Shown: in pieces, positions 1-8,009 of the stretch
How positions within the stretch are numbered: the first letter of the stretch is position 1
Layout of the letters: the number at the start of each line of letters is the position of its first letter
Assembly: GCF_026625645.1 (NCBI RefSeq)
Contig: NZ_CP113056.1
Coordinates: 3,633,001 to 3,697,000 of the forward strand
DNA: 64,000 bases
DNA from: Ancylobacter sp. SL191
Lineage (GTDB): Bacteria; Pseudomonadota; Alphaproteobacteria; Rhizobiales; Xanthobacteraceae
Direction: 5' to 3'
Made by a program: the position numbers and the translations under genes
The notes under the pieces: model-generated
Databases searched by the model: none
What the model saw: only the letters and a program-made list of their open reading frames with translations
What the model was told of the DNA's origin: nothing

Positions 1-199
1 GCGTGTTGCCGGCGGCGCGCAATATGTCCTTGTTGGCGAACAGCGCGCCGTACCATTTCAGCGAGAAGCCGGTCCAGGCGGTCGGCATTCCGCCGGCATT
101 GAAGGACAGGCCGACCAGCACCGAGATCGGGATGTAGAGGAAGGCGAAGACGACGCCGAGGATGAGCAGCATCAGCCGCATGGTGTGACGGTCAGCCAT
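1..199 (-). CDS. PotC-like ABC transporter permease, N-terminal part only
   Basis: Only the first 66 or so codons lie in the window; the gene continues past the left edge. The start is the ATG at 199, which overlaps the stop of the preceding permease in an ATG-GC-TGA arrangement of 8 bases. The visible protein has one N-terminal membrane segment (about residues 8-30, LMLLILGVVFAFLYIPI) followed by the SFN and WTGFSLKWY stretches typical of PotC-type inner-membrane permeases of spermidine/putrescine importers. It would pair with the PotB-like permease next to it. The matching ATPase is not in the window. Substrate is inferred from the family only. Confidence 0.85.
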   Translation of the reverse strand, partial: MADRHTMRLMLLILGVVFAFLYIPISVLVGLSFNAGGMPTAWTGFSLKWYGALFANKDILRAAGNT

Positions 200-1058
200 C
201 GACGCCTCCGCTCGCCTGGCGGACGGTGGAGGCGCGCTCATTGGCGTAGGTCTGCGCCGTCAGCAGCACCAGCATCACGGCGATCAGCACCATGGAGAGC
301 GCCGAGCCGAAGGGCCAGTCATTGGCGGTGAGGAACTGGGCGTAGACGAGGTTGCCGATCATCTGGAACTGCCCGCCGCCCAGCAGCGCCGGGGTGACGA
401 AATTGCCGATGGAGAGCACGAAGACGAAGACGAAGCCGGTCGCGACGCCCGGCAGGGTGATCGGCAGGATCACCCGGAGAAACGTCGTCCAGCCCCCGGC
501 GCCGAGGTCGCGGGAGGCTTCGGCAATCTCCGGGTTGAGGCGGGAAAGCGGAGCGTAAGCGGCGAGGATGACGAAGGGCAGGTAGTTATAAACGAGACCG
601 AGTACCACCGCGCCTTCGGTGTAGAGCATCTGCGGCAGCGCGCTCTCGACGCCGAGCCAGCGGGCGATGGCGACGATCAGCCCCTCCCGGTTCAGCAGCA
701 CAATCCAGGCATAGGTGCGCACGAGATAGTTCGACCAGAAGGGCAGGATGGCGAAGAACAGCAGCGCCGGCTGGTGGCGGCGTGGCATGGCGGCGATGGC
801 ATAGGCGGCGGCGTAGCCGACCACGGCTGCGATGGACGCCGCGAGCCCGGCGATCCAGGCCGATTTCAGGAAGATCCGCGCATAGAGCGGATCGAACACC
901 ATCGCCACGTTCTCAAGCGTGAAGGTGTATTCGATGCCGCCATAGATGCCGCGCCGGAAGAAGGCGAGCGCGAGGATCAGCAGGCACGGCACCACCATGA
1001 AGGCGGTGAGCCACGCAAAGGCCGGCGCGACCAGCACGAGGGATTTACGATCTTGCAT
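192..1058 (-). CDS. PotB-like polyamine ABC transporter permease
   Basis: A 288-residue inner-membrane protein with about six hydrophobic segments and the permease EAA-loop signature near residues 180-205 (EASRDLGAGG followed by LPITLPG), where the ATPase docks. Length and order (binding protein, this gene, then PotC-like) fit the PotB family of spermidine/putrescine importers. It is transcribed after the binding-protein gene with an 89-base gap that contains a small stem-loop, and it overlaps the next permease by 8 bases, so the two permeases are probably translationally coupled. The exact substrate (putrescine, spermidine or another amine) cannot be read from the sequence. Confidence 0.9.
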   Translation of the reverse strand: MQDRKSLVLVAPAFAWLTAFMVVPCLLILALAFFRRGIYGGIEYTFTLENVAMVFDPLYARIFLKSAWIAGLAASIAAVVGYAAAYAIAAMPRRHQPALLFFAILPFWSNYLVRTYAWIVLLNREGLIVAIARWLGVESALPQMLYTEGAVVLGLVYNYLPFVILAAYAPLSRLNPEIAEASRDLGAGGWTTFLRVILPITLPGVATGFVFVFVLSIGNFVTPALLGGGQFQMIGNLVYAQFLTANDWPFGSALSMVLIAVMLVLLTAQTYANERASTVRQASGGVDG

Positions 1059-1078
1059 CGGGTTCAGGCACCGTCAGT

Positions 1079-1094
1079 CACCCCGGTCGGGGTG
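1079..1094. other. Stem-loop between binding-protein and permease genes
   Basis: CACCCC-GGTC-GGGGTG forms a six-base-pair GC stem with a four-base loop in the 89-base gap after the binding-protein gene. There is no T run, so it is not a classical terminator. Such stems between a periplasmic binding-protein gene and its permeases often stabilise the upstream mRNA or attenuate readthrough; that role is inferred here. Confidence 0.4.
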
Positions 1095-1147
1095 CGATAG
1101 ACGGCCGCCCCCGCGGGTGGCGGGAGCGGCACGATCCGTCGGTCGGG

Positions 1148-2194
1148 TCAGTTCGCGGCCATGATCTCGGACACGGTACGCGAATAATCGCGCTGCGCCG
1201 CGCCGACATCGCGCAGCTGCTCATGCTTGAGCAGCTCGGCCGGGGTCATCGTCATGTTCGGGTACTTCTGCAGCAGCGCCGGGTCGAGCCCCTCCATCGC
1301 CGCCTTGTTGGGTACCTTGTAGAGGATGTTCTCTGCCGCCCAGCGGTGGGTCTTGCCGTCCAGCATGGAGTTGATGAAGGCGTAAGCCGCGTCCTTGTGC
1401 TCGGACGCCTTGAGGATCACCATCGTGTCCACCCAGAGGTCCGAGCCCTCCTTGGGGATCACGTATTTGATCTGCGGGTTCTCGGTGATGCCGTAATTGC
1501 ACCAGCCGTCCCAGGCCTGCACCAGCTGCGCCTCGCCCGACACCAGCTTCGAGTAGAAGGTCGTGTCATCATAGGCGAGCAGGGTCTTCTTGGCGGCGAT
1601 CAAGAGGTCGCGGGTCTGCTGCAGCTTGGCCTTGTCGGTCTCGTTGACCGAATAGCCCTCCGACAGGAAGCCCGCCGCCAGCAGCCAGCGGTCGGTCGCC
1701 AGCATGGTGGTCTTGCCCTTGAGAGCGTCGGTCGGCTTCAGGAGGTCGTTCCACGAGGTCGGCGCGGGGGTCAGGTCCGAGCGGTAGCACAGCCCCGTCG
1801 TGCCCCAGGTATAGGGCACGGAGAAGGTGTTGCCCTTGTCATGGGCAAGCGTCGTCGCCTCCGGGTAGAGGTTCTTGAGGTTCGGCAGCTTGGAATGATC
1901 CAGCTCCTCGGCGAGGCCGAGATTATGCAGCACCTCGGCGAAGGGCGAGGAGACGAAGACCACGTCATAGCCCTTGCCCTTGGCGGCGATGAGCTTGCCC
2001 ATGATCTCTTCATTGGTGGCGTGCAGCACCAGCTCGGCGCTGTTGCCGGTGGCCTCGTTGAACTGCTTGATCGCGTCGGGGGCGAGATAGCCGTCCCAGT
2101 TCGAGATCACGAGCGGATCCGCGCTCGCGGCGAAGGCGGTGAGGCCCAGAGCCATGCCGGCAATGGCCACCGCACGGCAGGAAATCCCCACCAT
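1148..2194 (-). CDS. PotD-like periplasmic polyamine-binding protein
   Basis: A 348-residue secreted binding protein. A reading frame extends further upstream, but the ATG at 2194 is preceded by CAGGAG at good spacing and opens a signal peptide of about 25 residues ending ASA-DP. The mature protein begins LVISNWDGYLAP, the usual opening of PotD/PotF proteins, and length fits the family. It should capture a polyamine-like substrate in the periplasm and deliver it to the two permeases transcribed after it. The divergent GntR-type gene 165 bases away is the obvious candidate regulator. Substrate identity is family-level inference. Confidence 0.9.
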   Translation of the reverse strand: MVGISCRAVAIAGMALGLTAFAASADPLVISNWDGYLAPDAIKQFNEATGNSAELVLHATNEEIMGKLIAAKGKGYDVVFVSSPFAEVLHNLGLAEELDHSKLPNLKNLYPEATTLAHDKGNTFSVPYTWGTTGLCYRSDLTPAPTSWNDLLKPTDALKGKTTMLATDRWLLAAGFLSEGYSVNETDKAKLQQTRDLLIAAKKTLLAYDDTTFYSKLVSGEAQLVQAWDGWCNYGITENPQIKYVIPKEGSDLWVDTMVILKASEHKDAAYAFINSMLDGKTHRWAAENILYKVPNKAAMEGLDPALLQKYPNMTMTPAELLKHEQLRDVGAAQRDYSRTVSEIMAAN

Positions 2195-2288
2195 GGCAAA
2201 CTCCTGTTGTCCCCCACCAATTCGGTGGTTCTCGGAAGGAAAGCGGTTCTTGATGACCGCTGATTGGGAGAGTACGAATAAGCGGAAA

Positions 2289-2306
2289 AATACGTCAAAC
2301 TGTATT
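2289..2306. promoter_or_regulatory. Inverted repeat, candidate GntR operator
   Basis: AATAC-N8-GTATT sits in the AT-richer part of the 165-base divergent gap between the PotD-like gene and the GntR-type gene. Position and symmetry suit an operator controlling one or both directions. The site is seen; the binding is inferred. Confidence 0.35.
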
Positions 2307-2359
2307 CTTGGTTCTTTGGCGAACGTCCCCCAACTCCGGGATGCCGCCGGGAGGATGCC

Positions 2360-3322
2360 ATGGCCGGACGCCGCCGCGCCGCCCGTCACAACCATGTGTC
2401 GCTCGCCCAGCAGATCATCACGCTGGCGCTTGATCGTGGCATGAAGGCCGGCGAGCACATGCCCGAGCAGGCGATTGCCGAAGCCTGCGGCGTCTCGCGT
2501 ACGCCGATAAGATCCGCCTTCAAGATATTGGAAAAGAATAATATTTTAGTCTGGAAGGAAGAGGCGGGTTATTTTCTATCCCAGGGCGCACAGGACGGGT
2601 TGACCGAGGCGAAGGTCGGGGTCGAGGATCTCGAACAGAGCCTGTTCACCCGCATCCTAGCCGACCGCTCCGCCCGCCGCATCGCCGACGTGCAGTCCGT
2701 CAGCGCCCTCGCCCGGCGGTATTCCGTGTCGCGCGTTGAAGTACTGAATGCGCTAAAAGTACTGGCGCGGGATGGTATCGTCACCCAGCTTCCCGGCAGC
2801 GCATGGGCGTTCCAGCCCCTGCTCGACACGCCTCGCGCCATCGCCGAAAGCTTCGCCTTCCGGCTCACGCTGGAGCCGCAGGCGATCCTCACGCCGGGCT
2901 TCACGCTCGACCCGACCCGCGCCAGCGCGCTCAGGGCGCAGATGCGCGCCTTTCAGGATCTGCCGGACAGCCGGCTCACCGCCGCCGGCTTCCAGCGCCT
3001 CGACATCGACTTCCATGTGATGATCGCGGAAGGCTCGGCCAACCGGTTCGTGCAGGGCACGCTGCTGGCGCATCACCGGCTGCGGCGCATGGCGCAGAAG
3101 GAGGCAGCCGCCCCGCCCTTCCGCCAGCGCCAGGCGATGGAGGAGCATCTCGACATCCTCGACAGTCTCGAGCGTAACCAGCTTGAGCTTGCCGCCGACC
3201 AGATGGTGCTGCATTTGCGTCGCTCGGGGATTCGCCGGCCGGAAGCCGCCGGGCGCGGCATGTCCCCGCTGCTGAGAGGCCCGCAACAGGCCGGCGCGCG
3301 CATCAAAGGAACGGCCTCGTGA
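2360..3322 (+). CDS. GntR-type regulator with two winged-helix domains
   Basis: A 320-residue predicted transcription factor. Residues about 13-75 form a GntR winged helix (PEQAIAEACGVSRTPIRSAF, then a wing ending EEAGYFL). Residues about 105-155 contain a second winged-helix-like unit (VSALARRYSVSRVEVLNALK, then ARDGIVTQLPGSAWAF). The C-terminal part, from about residue 165, is helical and resembles an FCD-type ligand domain (DIDFHVMIAEGSANRF). The start ATG is preceded by GGAGG. It is divergent from the polyamine-type ABC operon and overlaps the next gene by GTGA, so it is co-translated with a glycosyltransferase. Ligand unknown. Confidence 0.8.
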   Translation: MAGRRRAARHNHVSLAQQIITLALDRGMKAGEHMPEQAIAEACGVSRTPIRSAFKILEKNNILVWKEEAGYFLSQGAQDGLTEAKVGVEDLEQSLFTRILADRSARRIADVQSVSALARRYSVSRVEVLNALKVLARDGIVTQLPGSAWAFQPLLDTPRAIAESFAFRLTLEPQAILTPGFTLDPTRASALRAQMRAFQDLPDSRLTAAGFQRLDIDFHVMIAEGSANRFVQGTLLAHHRLRRMAQKEAAAPPFRQRQAMEEHLDILDSLERNQLELAADQMVLHLRRSGIRRPEAAGRGMSPLLRGPQQAGARIKGTAS

Positions 3323-4614
3323 CCCGCCCACCCGTCATCGCCCTGTTTCCCGAAGCGAGCTTCGGCGCCGCGCTCAACTGCGTCGGCATCGCCCGCGAAC
3401 TCGCGGCGCGCGGCGCGGAGCCGGTGTTCCTCTGCCATCCCGGCTTCACCGGCGTCTTCGCCGAATACGGCTTTCGCGAATATCACCTCCAGCCCGAACC
3501 GGCGGCGGCGCAGGGTCGCGGCGAGACCTACTGGCAGAACTTCGTCAACACCCACCTCGCCCATTTCGACCTGTCGCCGCTCAACCAGCTCGAGGCCTAT
3601 GTCGCCCCGACCTGGGAAGCGATCGTCGATACGGTGATCGCGGTCGAGGACTCGCTGGAGGCGCTGCTCAATCAGATCCAGCCGGACGCGATCCTGCTCG
3701 ACAATGTCATCATGTTCCCGGCGATCCTGCGGTCGGGAAAGCCATGGGCGCGCGTGGTCTCCTGCGCCGAGACGGAAATCCCCGACCCGCTTGTCCCTCC
3801 CTATCTTTCCGGCCTGTCGCCGGAGGATGCGGGGGGCCGCGCAGCGTGGGAGAAGGCGGCAGCGGCGATCCTCAAGCCCGCTCATAACCGCTACAACGCC
3901 TTCCGCCGCGCCCGTGGCCTGCGCCCATTGCCGGGGGGCCAGTTCCTAGAGAATTCCGACTGGCTCAATTTGCTGCTGGCGCCCTCCGCCGTGCGTTACG
4001 AGCGCGCGCAGGCGCTGCCGGAGGAGCTCTTCGTCTTCCTCGAAGGCTGCGTGCGCGAGGAGGTGCCGTTCGATCCCCCGCCGCTACCGGTGAATGACGG
4101 GCCGTTGGTCTATATGAGCTTCGGCAGCCTCGGGGCGATCGACACCGAGCAGATCGGCCGCATGATCGAGGTGTTCGCCACGCTGCGCGCCCGCTTCTAT
4201 GTGAATGTCGGCGGCTTCATGGACGCCTATCGCCGGGTGCCGGACAATGTGTTCCTGGGGAGCTGGTTTCCCCAGCCCTCGGTGGTCGCGCAATCCGCGC
4301 TGTTCATCCACCATGGCGGCAACAACTCGTTCTGCGAGGCGCTGTTTCACGGCGTGCCCTCGCTGGTCATGCCCTATTGCTGGGACGGCCATGACAATGC
4401 CCGCCGCACGCAGGACACCGGCGTCGGCCGCGCCATGCACCGCTCCGACTGGTCGCCGGACGGGCTGCGCGCGACCATCACCGGGCTACTGGAGGATCAC
4501 GCGCTGCGGGCGCGGCTGAAGGCGATCTCGACCCGGATGAAGGCCGAGCCGGGGGTTCGCCGCGCGGCGGAGGCGGTGCTGGAACGCCTGTCGGTCGCAG
4601 TGGAAACGGCCTAG
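3319..4614 (+). CDS. UGT/MGT-like glycosyltransferase
   Basis: A 431-residue protein with the two-domain GT-B layout of UDP-glycosyltransferases (GT1). The N-terminal half opens ALFPEASFGAALNCVG, as in acceptor-binding domains. The C-terminal half carries the donor-binding signature around residues 315-360: GSWFPQPSVVAQ, then FIHHGGNNSFCEAL, GVPSLVMPYCWDGHDNARR. The start is a GTG overlapping the regulator's stop (GTGA), so expression is coupled to the regulator. No signal peptide is visible, so it is cytoplasmic. Such enzymes glycosylate small molecules, often antibiotics or phenolics; donor and acceptor are unknown. Confidence 0.8.
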   Translation: MTRPPVIALFPEASFGAALNCVGIARELAARGAEPVFLCHPGFTGVFAEYGFREYHLQPEPAAAQGRGETYWQNFVNTHLAHFDLSPLNQLEAYVAPTWEAIVDTVIAVEDSLEALLNQIQPDAILLDNVIMFPAILRSGKPWARVVSCAETEIPDPLVPPYLSGLSPEDAGGRAAWEKAAAAILKPAHNRYNAFRRARGLRPLPGGQFLENSDWLNLLLAPSAVRYERAQALPEELFVFLEGCVREEVPFDPPPLPVNDGPLVYMSFGSLGAIDTEQIGRMIEVFATLRARFYVNVGGFMDAYRRVPDNVFLGSWFPQPSVVAQSALFIHHGGNNSFCEALFHGVPSLVMPYCWDGHDNARRTQDTGVGRAMHRSDWSPDGLRATITGLLEDHALRARLKAISTRMKAEPGVRRAAEAVLERLSVAVETA

Positions 4615-4616
4615 CT

Positions 4617-5669
4617 TTAAGCTGGCGCCGCCGTGCTGCCGCGGAGCACCAACTCCACCGGAAGGATCACATCCTCCGCCGTGTCGGTGCCGGCGATCAG
4701 GTCGAGCAGGAGTTGGGCGGCGCGGCGGCCGATAGCCTCGCGCGGCTGGCGGATGGTGGAGAGCGCCGGCGTCATGTGGGCAACGAGCTCGATGTCGTCG
4801 AAGCCCATCACCGAGACATCGCGCGGCACGGCGAGGCCGCGATGCTGCACCTCCCCGATGAAGCCGCAGGCCATGGCGTCGCTGGAGAAGGTCATGGCGC
4901 GCGGGCGCTCCGCCTCCGGCAGAGCGAGCCAGGCCGCCCCGGCGCGCCGGCCGGAATCCAGCGAGAAGTCGCCCGGCAGCACCAGCGGCGCCGGCAGGCC
5001 ATGCGCCTTGAGGGCCTGTTCCGTGCCGGCAAGGCGGGCCTGCGTCAGCACATTCTCGGGCGGGCCGGCGACATGGCCGATGTGGCGATGACCGAGCGCG
5101 ACGAGATGGTCGACCGCCAGCGCGGCGGCGGCACGGTTGTCGATCTTCACCCGCGGCGCGGTGAGGCCGGGGATCCATTCGCAGGCCAGCACCAGCGGGA
5201 TGCGCGGCTCGTAACGCTCGAGCGGGACGGCGCCGTCGAGCACGATCAGCCCGTCCGCCCGGCTCGGCTCGGCATAGCCCAGGATCGATTCCGCGCTCAT
5301 CGCCCGCGTGTCGGCAATCAGCAGATTGTAGCTCGCCGGCGCCAGCACCGCCGACATGCCGGCGAGGATCTGCGAGAAAAACGGGTTGGACAGATCCGGC
5401 ACCAGCGCCACCACCCCGCCGGTGCGCCGGTGGCGCAGATTGCGCGCGGCGTGGTTCAGACGATAGCCGGTGGCGCGGATCGCTTCCTCCACCCGCTGCC
5501 GCGTCTCGGCGGTCACCACCTCGGGATTGGAAAGCACCCGGCTCACCGTCGCCGTCGAGACGCCGGCCAGACGCGCGACATCGGCAAGGCGCGGCGTCGC
5601 CTGACGCGAGGTCGCGCGGTCGGACGGCTCGGGCAAGGGGAGCGGCGGGCGGCGCAGATGGTGTTCCAT
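4617..5669 (-). CDS. LacI-family transcriptional repressor
   Basis: A 350-residue repressor. The LacI helix-turn-helix lies at about residues 27-48 (LADVARLAGVSTATVSRVLS), followed by the hinge helix (YRLNHAARNL) and a periplasmic-binding-protein-like sensor domain to the C-terminus. I chose the ATG at 5669 because GGAGGGCCTA precedes it directly; an upstream ATG at 5681 has a weaker site. It is divergent from a sugar catabolism and ABC-import operon. The 142-base gap holds two copies of a LacI-type operator, so it very probably represses that operon until a sugar or derivative binds. Inducer unknown. Confidence 0.92.
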   Translation of the reverse strand: MEHHLRRPPLPLPEPSDRATSRQATPRLADVARLAGVSTATVSRVLSNPEVVTAETRQRVEEAIRATGYRLNHAARNLRHRRTGGVVALVPDLSNPFFSQILAGMSAVLAPASYNLLIADTRAMSAESILGYAEPSRADGLIVLDGAVPLERYEPRIPLVLACEWIPGLTAPRVKIDNRAAAALAVDHLVALGHRHIGHVAGPPENVLTQARLAGTEQALKAHGLPAPLVLPGDFSLDSGRRAGAAWLALPEAERPRAMTFSSDAMACGFIGEVQHRGLAVPRDVSVMGFDDIELVAHMTPALSTIRQPREAIGRRAAQLLLDLIAGTDTAEDVILPVELVLRGSTAAPA

Positions 5670-5723
5670 TAGGCCCTCCATACCCCGCGTAACGGTGCGG
5701 CGGCAATCGGAAGCGAGGGGCGC

Positions 5724-5771
5724 TTGCAATCGATTACAAACTTCCGTTACGCTAGGTGCAACCGATTACAA
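5724..5771. promoter_or_regulatory. Tandem LacI-type operators
   Basis: Two 16-base near-palindromes, TTGCAATCGATTACAA at 5724-5739 and GTGCAACCGATTACAA at 5756-5771, centred on CG as LacI-family operators usually are. Their centres are 32 bases apart, about three helical turns, which allows side-by-side binding on one DNA face. They lie between the LacI gene and the isomerase gene, whose ribosome site GGGAGG follows at 5802. Confidence 0.75.
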
Positions 5772-5811
5772 AAAGCAACGGTTAGGCACACGCAGCCGGT
5801 CGGGAGGACCC

Positions 5812-6870
5812 ATGCGCACGATCAAGGGACCAGGACTCTTCCTGGCTCAATTCCTTGGCGCGGATGCGCCGTTCAATTCCTGGGACAGCATCACCCGTTG
5901 GGCCGCCAATTGCGGTTATGTCGGTGTGCAGGTGCCGACCAACGATCCCCGCATCTTTGACCTCGATCAGGCCGCCGCCTCGCGCGGCTGGTGCGAGGAT
6001 TGGGCCGGCAAGGCGCGGGAGAACGGCGTCGCGATCACCGAGCTCTCCACCCATCTGCAGGGTCAGCTCGTCGCGGTACACCCCGCCTATGACACGATGT
6101 TTGACGGCTTCGCCGCCCCCGAGGTGCGCGGCAATCCGGCGGCGCGGCAGGTCTGGGCGGTCGAACAGGTGAAGAAGGCGCTCACCGCCTCGCAGCATCT
6201 CGGCCTCACCGCCATGGTCAGCTTCTCCGGTGCGCTGGCCTGGCCCTATGTCTATCCGTGGCCGCAACGTCCGGCGGGACTGGTCGAGGAGGCGTTCGAC
6301 GAGCTGGCGCGCCGCTGGCGCCCGCTGCTCGACCATGCCGATGCCTGCGGCGTCGATATCTGCTTCGAGATCCATCCGGGCGAGGATCTGCACGATGGCG
6401 ACACGTTCGAGATGTTCCTGGAGCGTGTCGGCGGGCATCCGCGCGCCAAGATGCTCTACGATCCCTCGCACTATGTGCTGCAGCAGCTCGATTATCTCGA
6501 CCATCTCGACATCTATGCCGAGCGCATCGGCATGTTCCACGTCAAGGATGCCGAGTTCAACCCGACCGGCAGCAAGGGCGTCTATGGCGGCTATCAGAGC
6601 TGGGTGAACCGCGCCGGCCGCTTCCGCAGCCCCGGTGACGGGCAGGTGGATTTCGGCGCCATCTTCTCCAAGCTCGCGGCGATGGATTTCGACGGCTGGG
6701 CGGTCGTCGAGTGGGAGTGCTGCCTCAAGCACCCGGAAGACGGCGCTCGCGAGGGCGCGGCCTTCGTGAAGAACCACATCATCCGCGTGACCGAGAAGGC
6801 GTTCGACGATTTCGCCAGCGCCGGCACCGACCGGGCCGGCAATCGCCGCCTTCTGGGCCTCGACCGATGA
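5812..6870 (+). CDS. Sugar phosphate isomerase/epimerase family protein (TIM barrel)
   Basis: A 352-residue cytoplasmic AP-endonuclease-2-fold enzyme. Candidate metal ligands appear in the usual order: Glu in CFEIHPGED, Asp/His in LYDPSHY, His in FHVKDAEF and Glu in VVEWEC. The start ATG at 5812 follows GGGAGGACCC. It is the first gene of the operon and overlaps the next dehydrogenase gene by ATGA. Enzymes of this family isomerise, epimerise or cleave keto-sugars. Pairing with a Gfo/Idh/MocA dehydrogenase suggests the two act on successive intermediates of one sugar. The name is a fold assignment; actual chemistry is unknown. Confidence 0.85.
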   Translation: MRTIKGPGLFLAQFLGADAPFNSWDSITRWAANCGYVGVQVPTNDPRIFDLDQAAASRGWCEDWAGKARENGVAITELSTHLQGQLVAVHPAYDTMFDGFAAPEVRGNPAARQVWAVEQVKKALTASQHLGLTAMVSFSGALAWPYVYPWPQRPAGLVEEAFDELARRWRPLLDHADACGVDICFEIHPGEDLHDGDTFEMFLERVGGHPRAKMLYDPSHYVLQQLDYLDHLDIYAERIGMFHVKDAEFNPTGSKGVYGGYQSWVNRAGRFRSPGDGQVDFGAIFSKLAAMDFDGWAVVEWECCLKHPEDGAREGAAFVKNHIIRVTEKAFDDFASAGTDRAGNRRLLGLDR

Positions 6871-8009
6871 GCGCGCCCGCCCCTATTCGTCTTGGCATGG
6901 TCGGCGGTGGCACGGGCGCTTTCATCGGCGCCGTCCACCGCATCGCCGCCCGGCTCGACGGTGAGTTCCAGCTCGTCGCCGGTGCCCTCTCCTCCACGCC
7001 GGAAAAGTCCCGCGCTTCGGGCGAAGCCTTGGGTCTCGCCCGCGTCTATGACGATTTCAGCGCCATGGCGCGCGCCGAGGCCCGCCGCAAGGACGGCATC
7101 GAGGCGGTCGCCATCGTCACGCCCAACCACATGCACGCCGCGCCCGCCATCGAGTTCCTCAGGCGCGGCATCCATGTGATCTGCGACAAGCCGCTCACCG
7201 CGACGCTTGCCGAGGCCAAGCAGCTCGCCGCTGCAGCGGAACGCTCCAAGGCGCTGTTCATCCTCACCCATAATTACACCGGCTACCCGATGGTGCGGCA
7301 GGCCCGCGCCATGGTCGCGGGGGGCACGCTCGGCCGGCTGCGGCTGGTGCAGGTGGAATATGTGCAGGAGTGGCTGACCGAAGCGGCGGAGAAGCACGGC
7401 TCGAAACAGGCGGAATGGCGCACCGACCCGGAGCGTTCCGGCGCCGGCGGGGCGACCGGCGATATCGGCACTCACGCCTATAACCTCGCCGGCTTCGTCT
7501 CCGGCCTCACGCCCGAGGCGCTGGCCGCGGACCTCTCGACCTTCGTGCCGGGCCGCGCGCTCGACGACAACGCCCATGTGCTGCTGCGCTTTAAAGGCGG
7601 GGCGCGCGGCATGCTGTGGGCGAGCCAGGTGGCGCCCGGCAATGAGAACGGCCTGCGCCTGCGCGTCTATGGCGAGAAGGGTGGGCTGGAATGGGCGCAG
7701 GAGGATCCGAACTACCTCTGGTTCACCCCCTTCGGCGAGCCCAAGCGCCGCATCACGCGCAATGGCACCGGGAGCGGGCCGGAGGCGGCGCGGGTCTCGC
7801 GCATCCCGCCCGGTCACCCGGAGGGGTATCTCGAAGGCTTCGCCAACATCTATGCGGAGGCGGCCCGCGCTATTCGCGCGCATCAGGCCGGCGAGCCCGT
7901 GCCGGATGAGGTGCTCTATCCCACGCTGGCCGACGGCCTCGCCGGCATGCGGTTTGTCGACGCCTGCGTGCGCTCGTCCCGCCGCAACGCTGCGTGGGTC
8001 AGCCTGTGA
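6867..8009 (+). CDS. Gfo/Idh/MocA-family NAD(P)-dependent sugar dehydrogenase
   Basis: A 380-residue oxidoreductase. The N-terminal Rossmann fold has the dinucleotide motif LGMVGGGTGAFIG (about residues 9-21). CDKPLTATLAEA is the family's (E/D)KP motif carrying the catalytic Lys, and GDIGTHAYNLAGF supplies the conserved Asp/His pair. The start ATG overlaps the isomerase stop by ATGA, which is why I reject the longer upstream reading frame. It should oxidise or reduce a sugar or its derivative in the cytoplasm; the GGGTGAFIGAVHR variant is common in clusters with TIM-barrel isomerases. Substrate not determined. Confidence 0.88.
   Translation: MSAPAPIRLGMVGGGTGAFIGAVHRIAARLDGEFQLVAGALSSTPEKSRASGEALGLARVYDDFSAMARAEARRKDGIEAVAIVTPNHMHAAPAIEFLRRGIHVICDKPLTATLAEAKQLAAAAERSKALFILTHNYTGYPMVRQARAMVAGGTLGRLRLVQVEYVQEWLTEAAEKHGSKQAEWRTDPERSGAGGATGDIGTHAYNLAGFVSGLTPEALAADLSTFVPGRALDDNAHVLLRFKGGARGMLWASQVAPGNENGLRLRVYGEKGGLEWAQEDPNYLWFTPFGEPKRRITRNGTGSGPEAARVSRIPPGHPEGYLEGFANIYAEAARAIRAHQAGEPVPDEVLYPTLADGLAGMRFVDACVRSSRRNAAWVSL

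Noticed and set aside
1223..2263. 346-residue plus-strand frame over the PotD-like gene
   Set aside because: Antisense shadow; PotD signature and signal peptide are on the minus strand.
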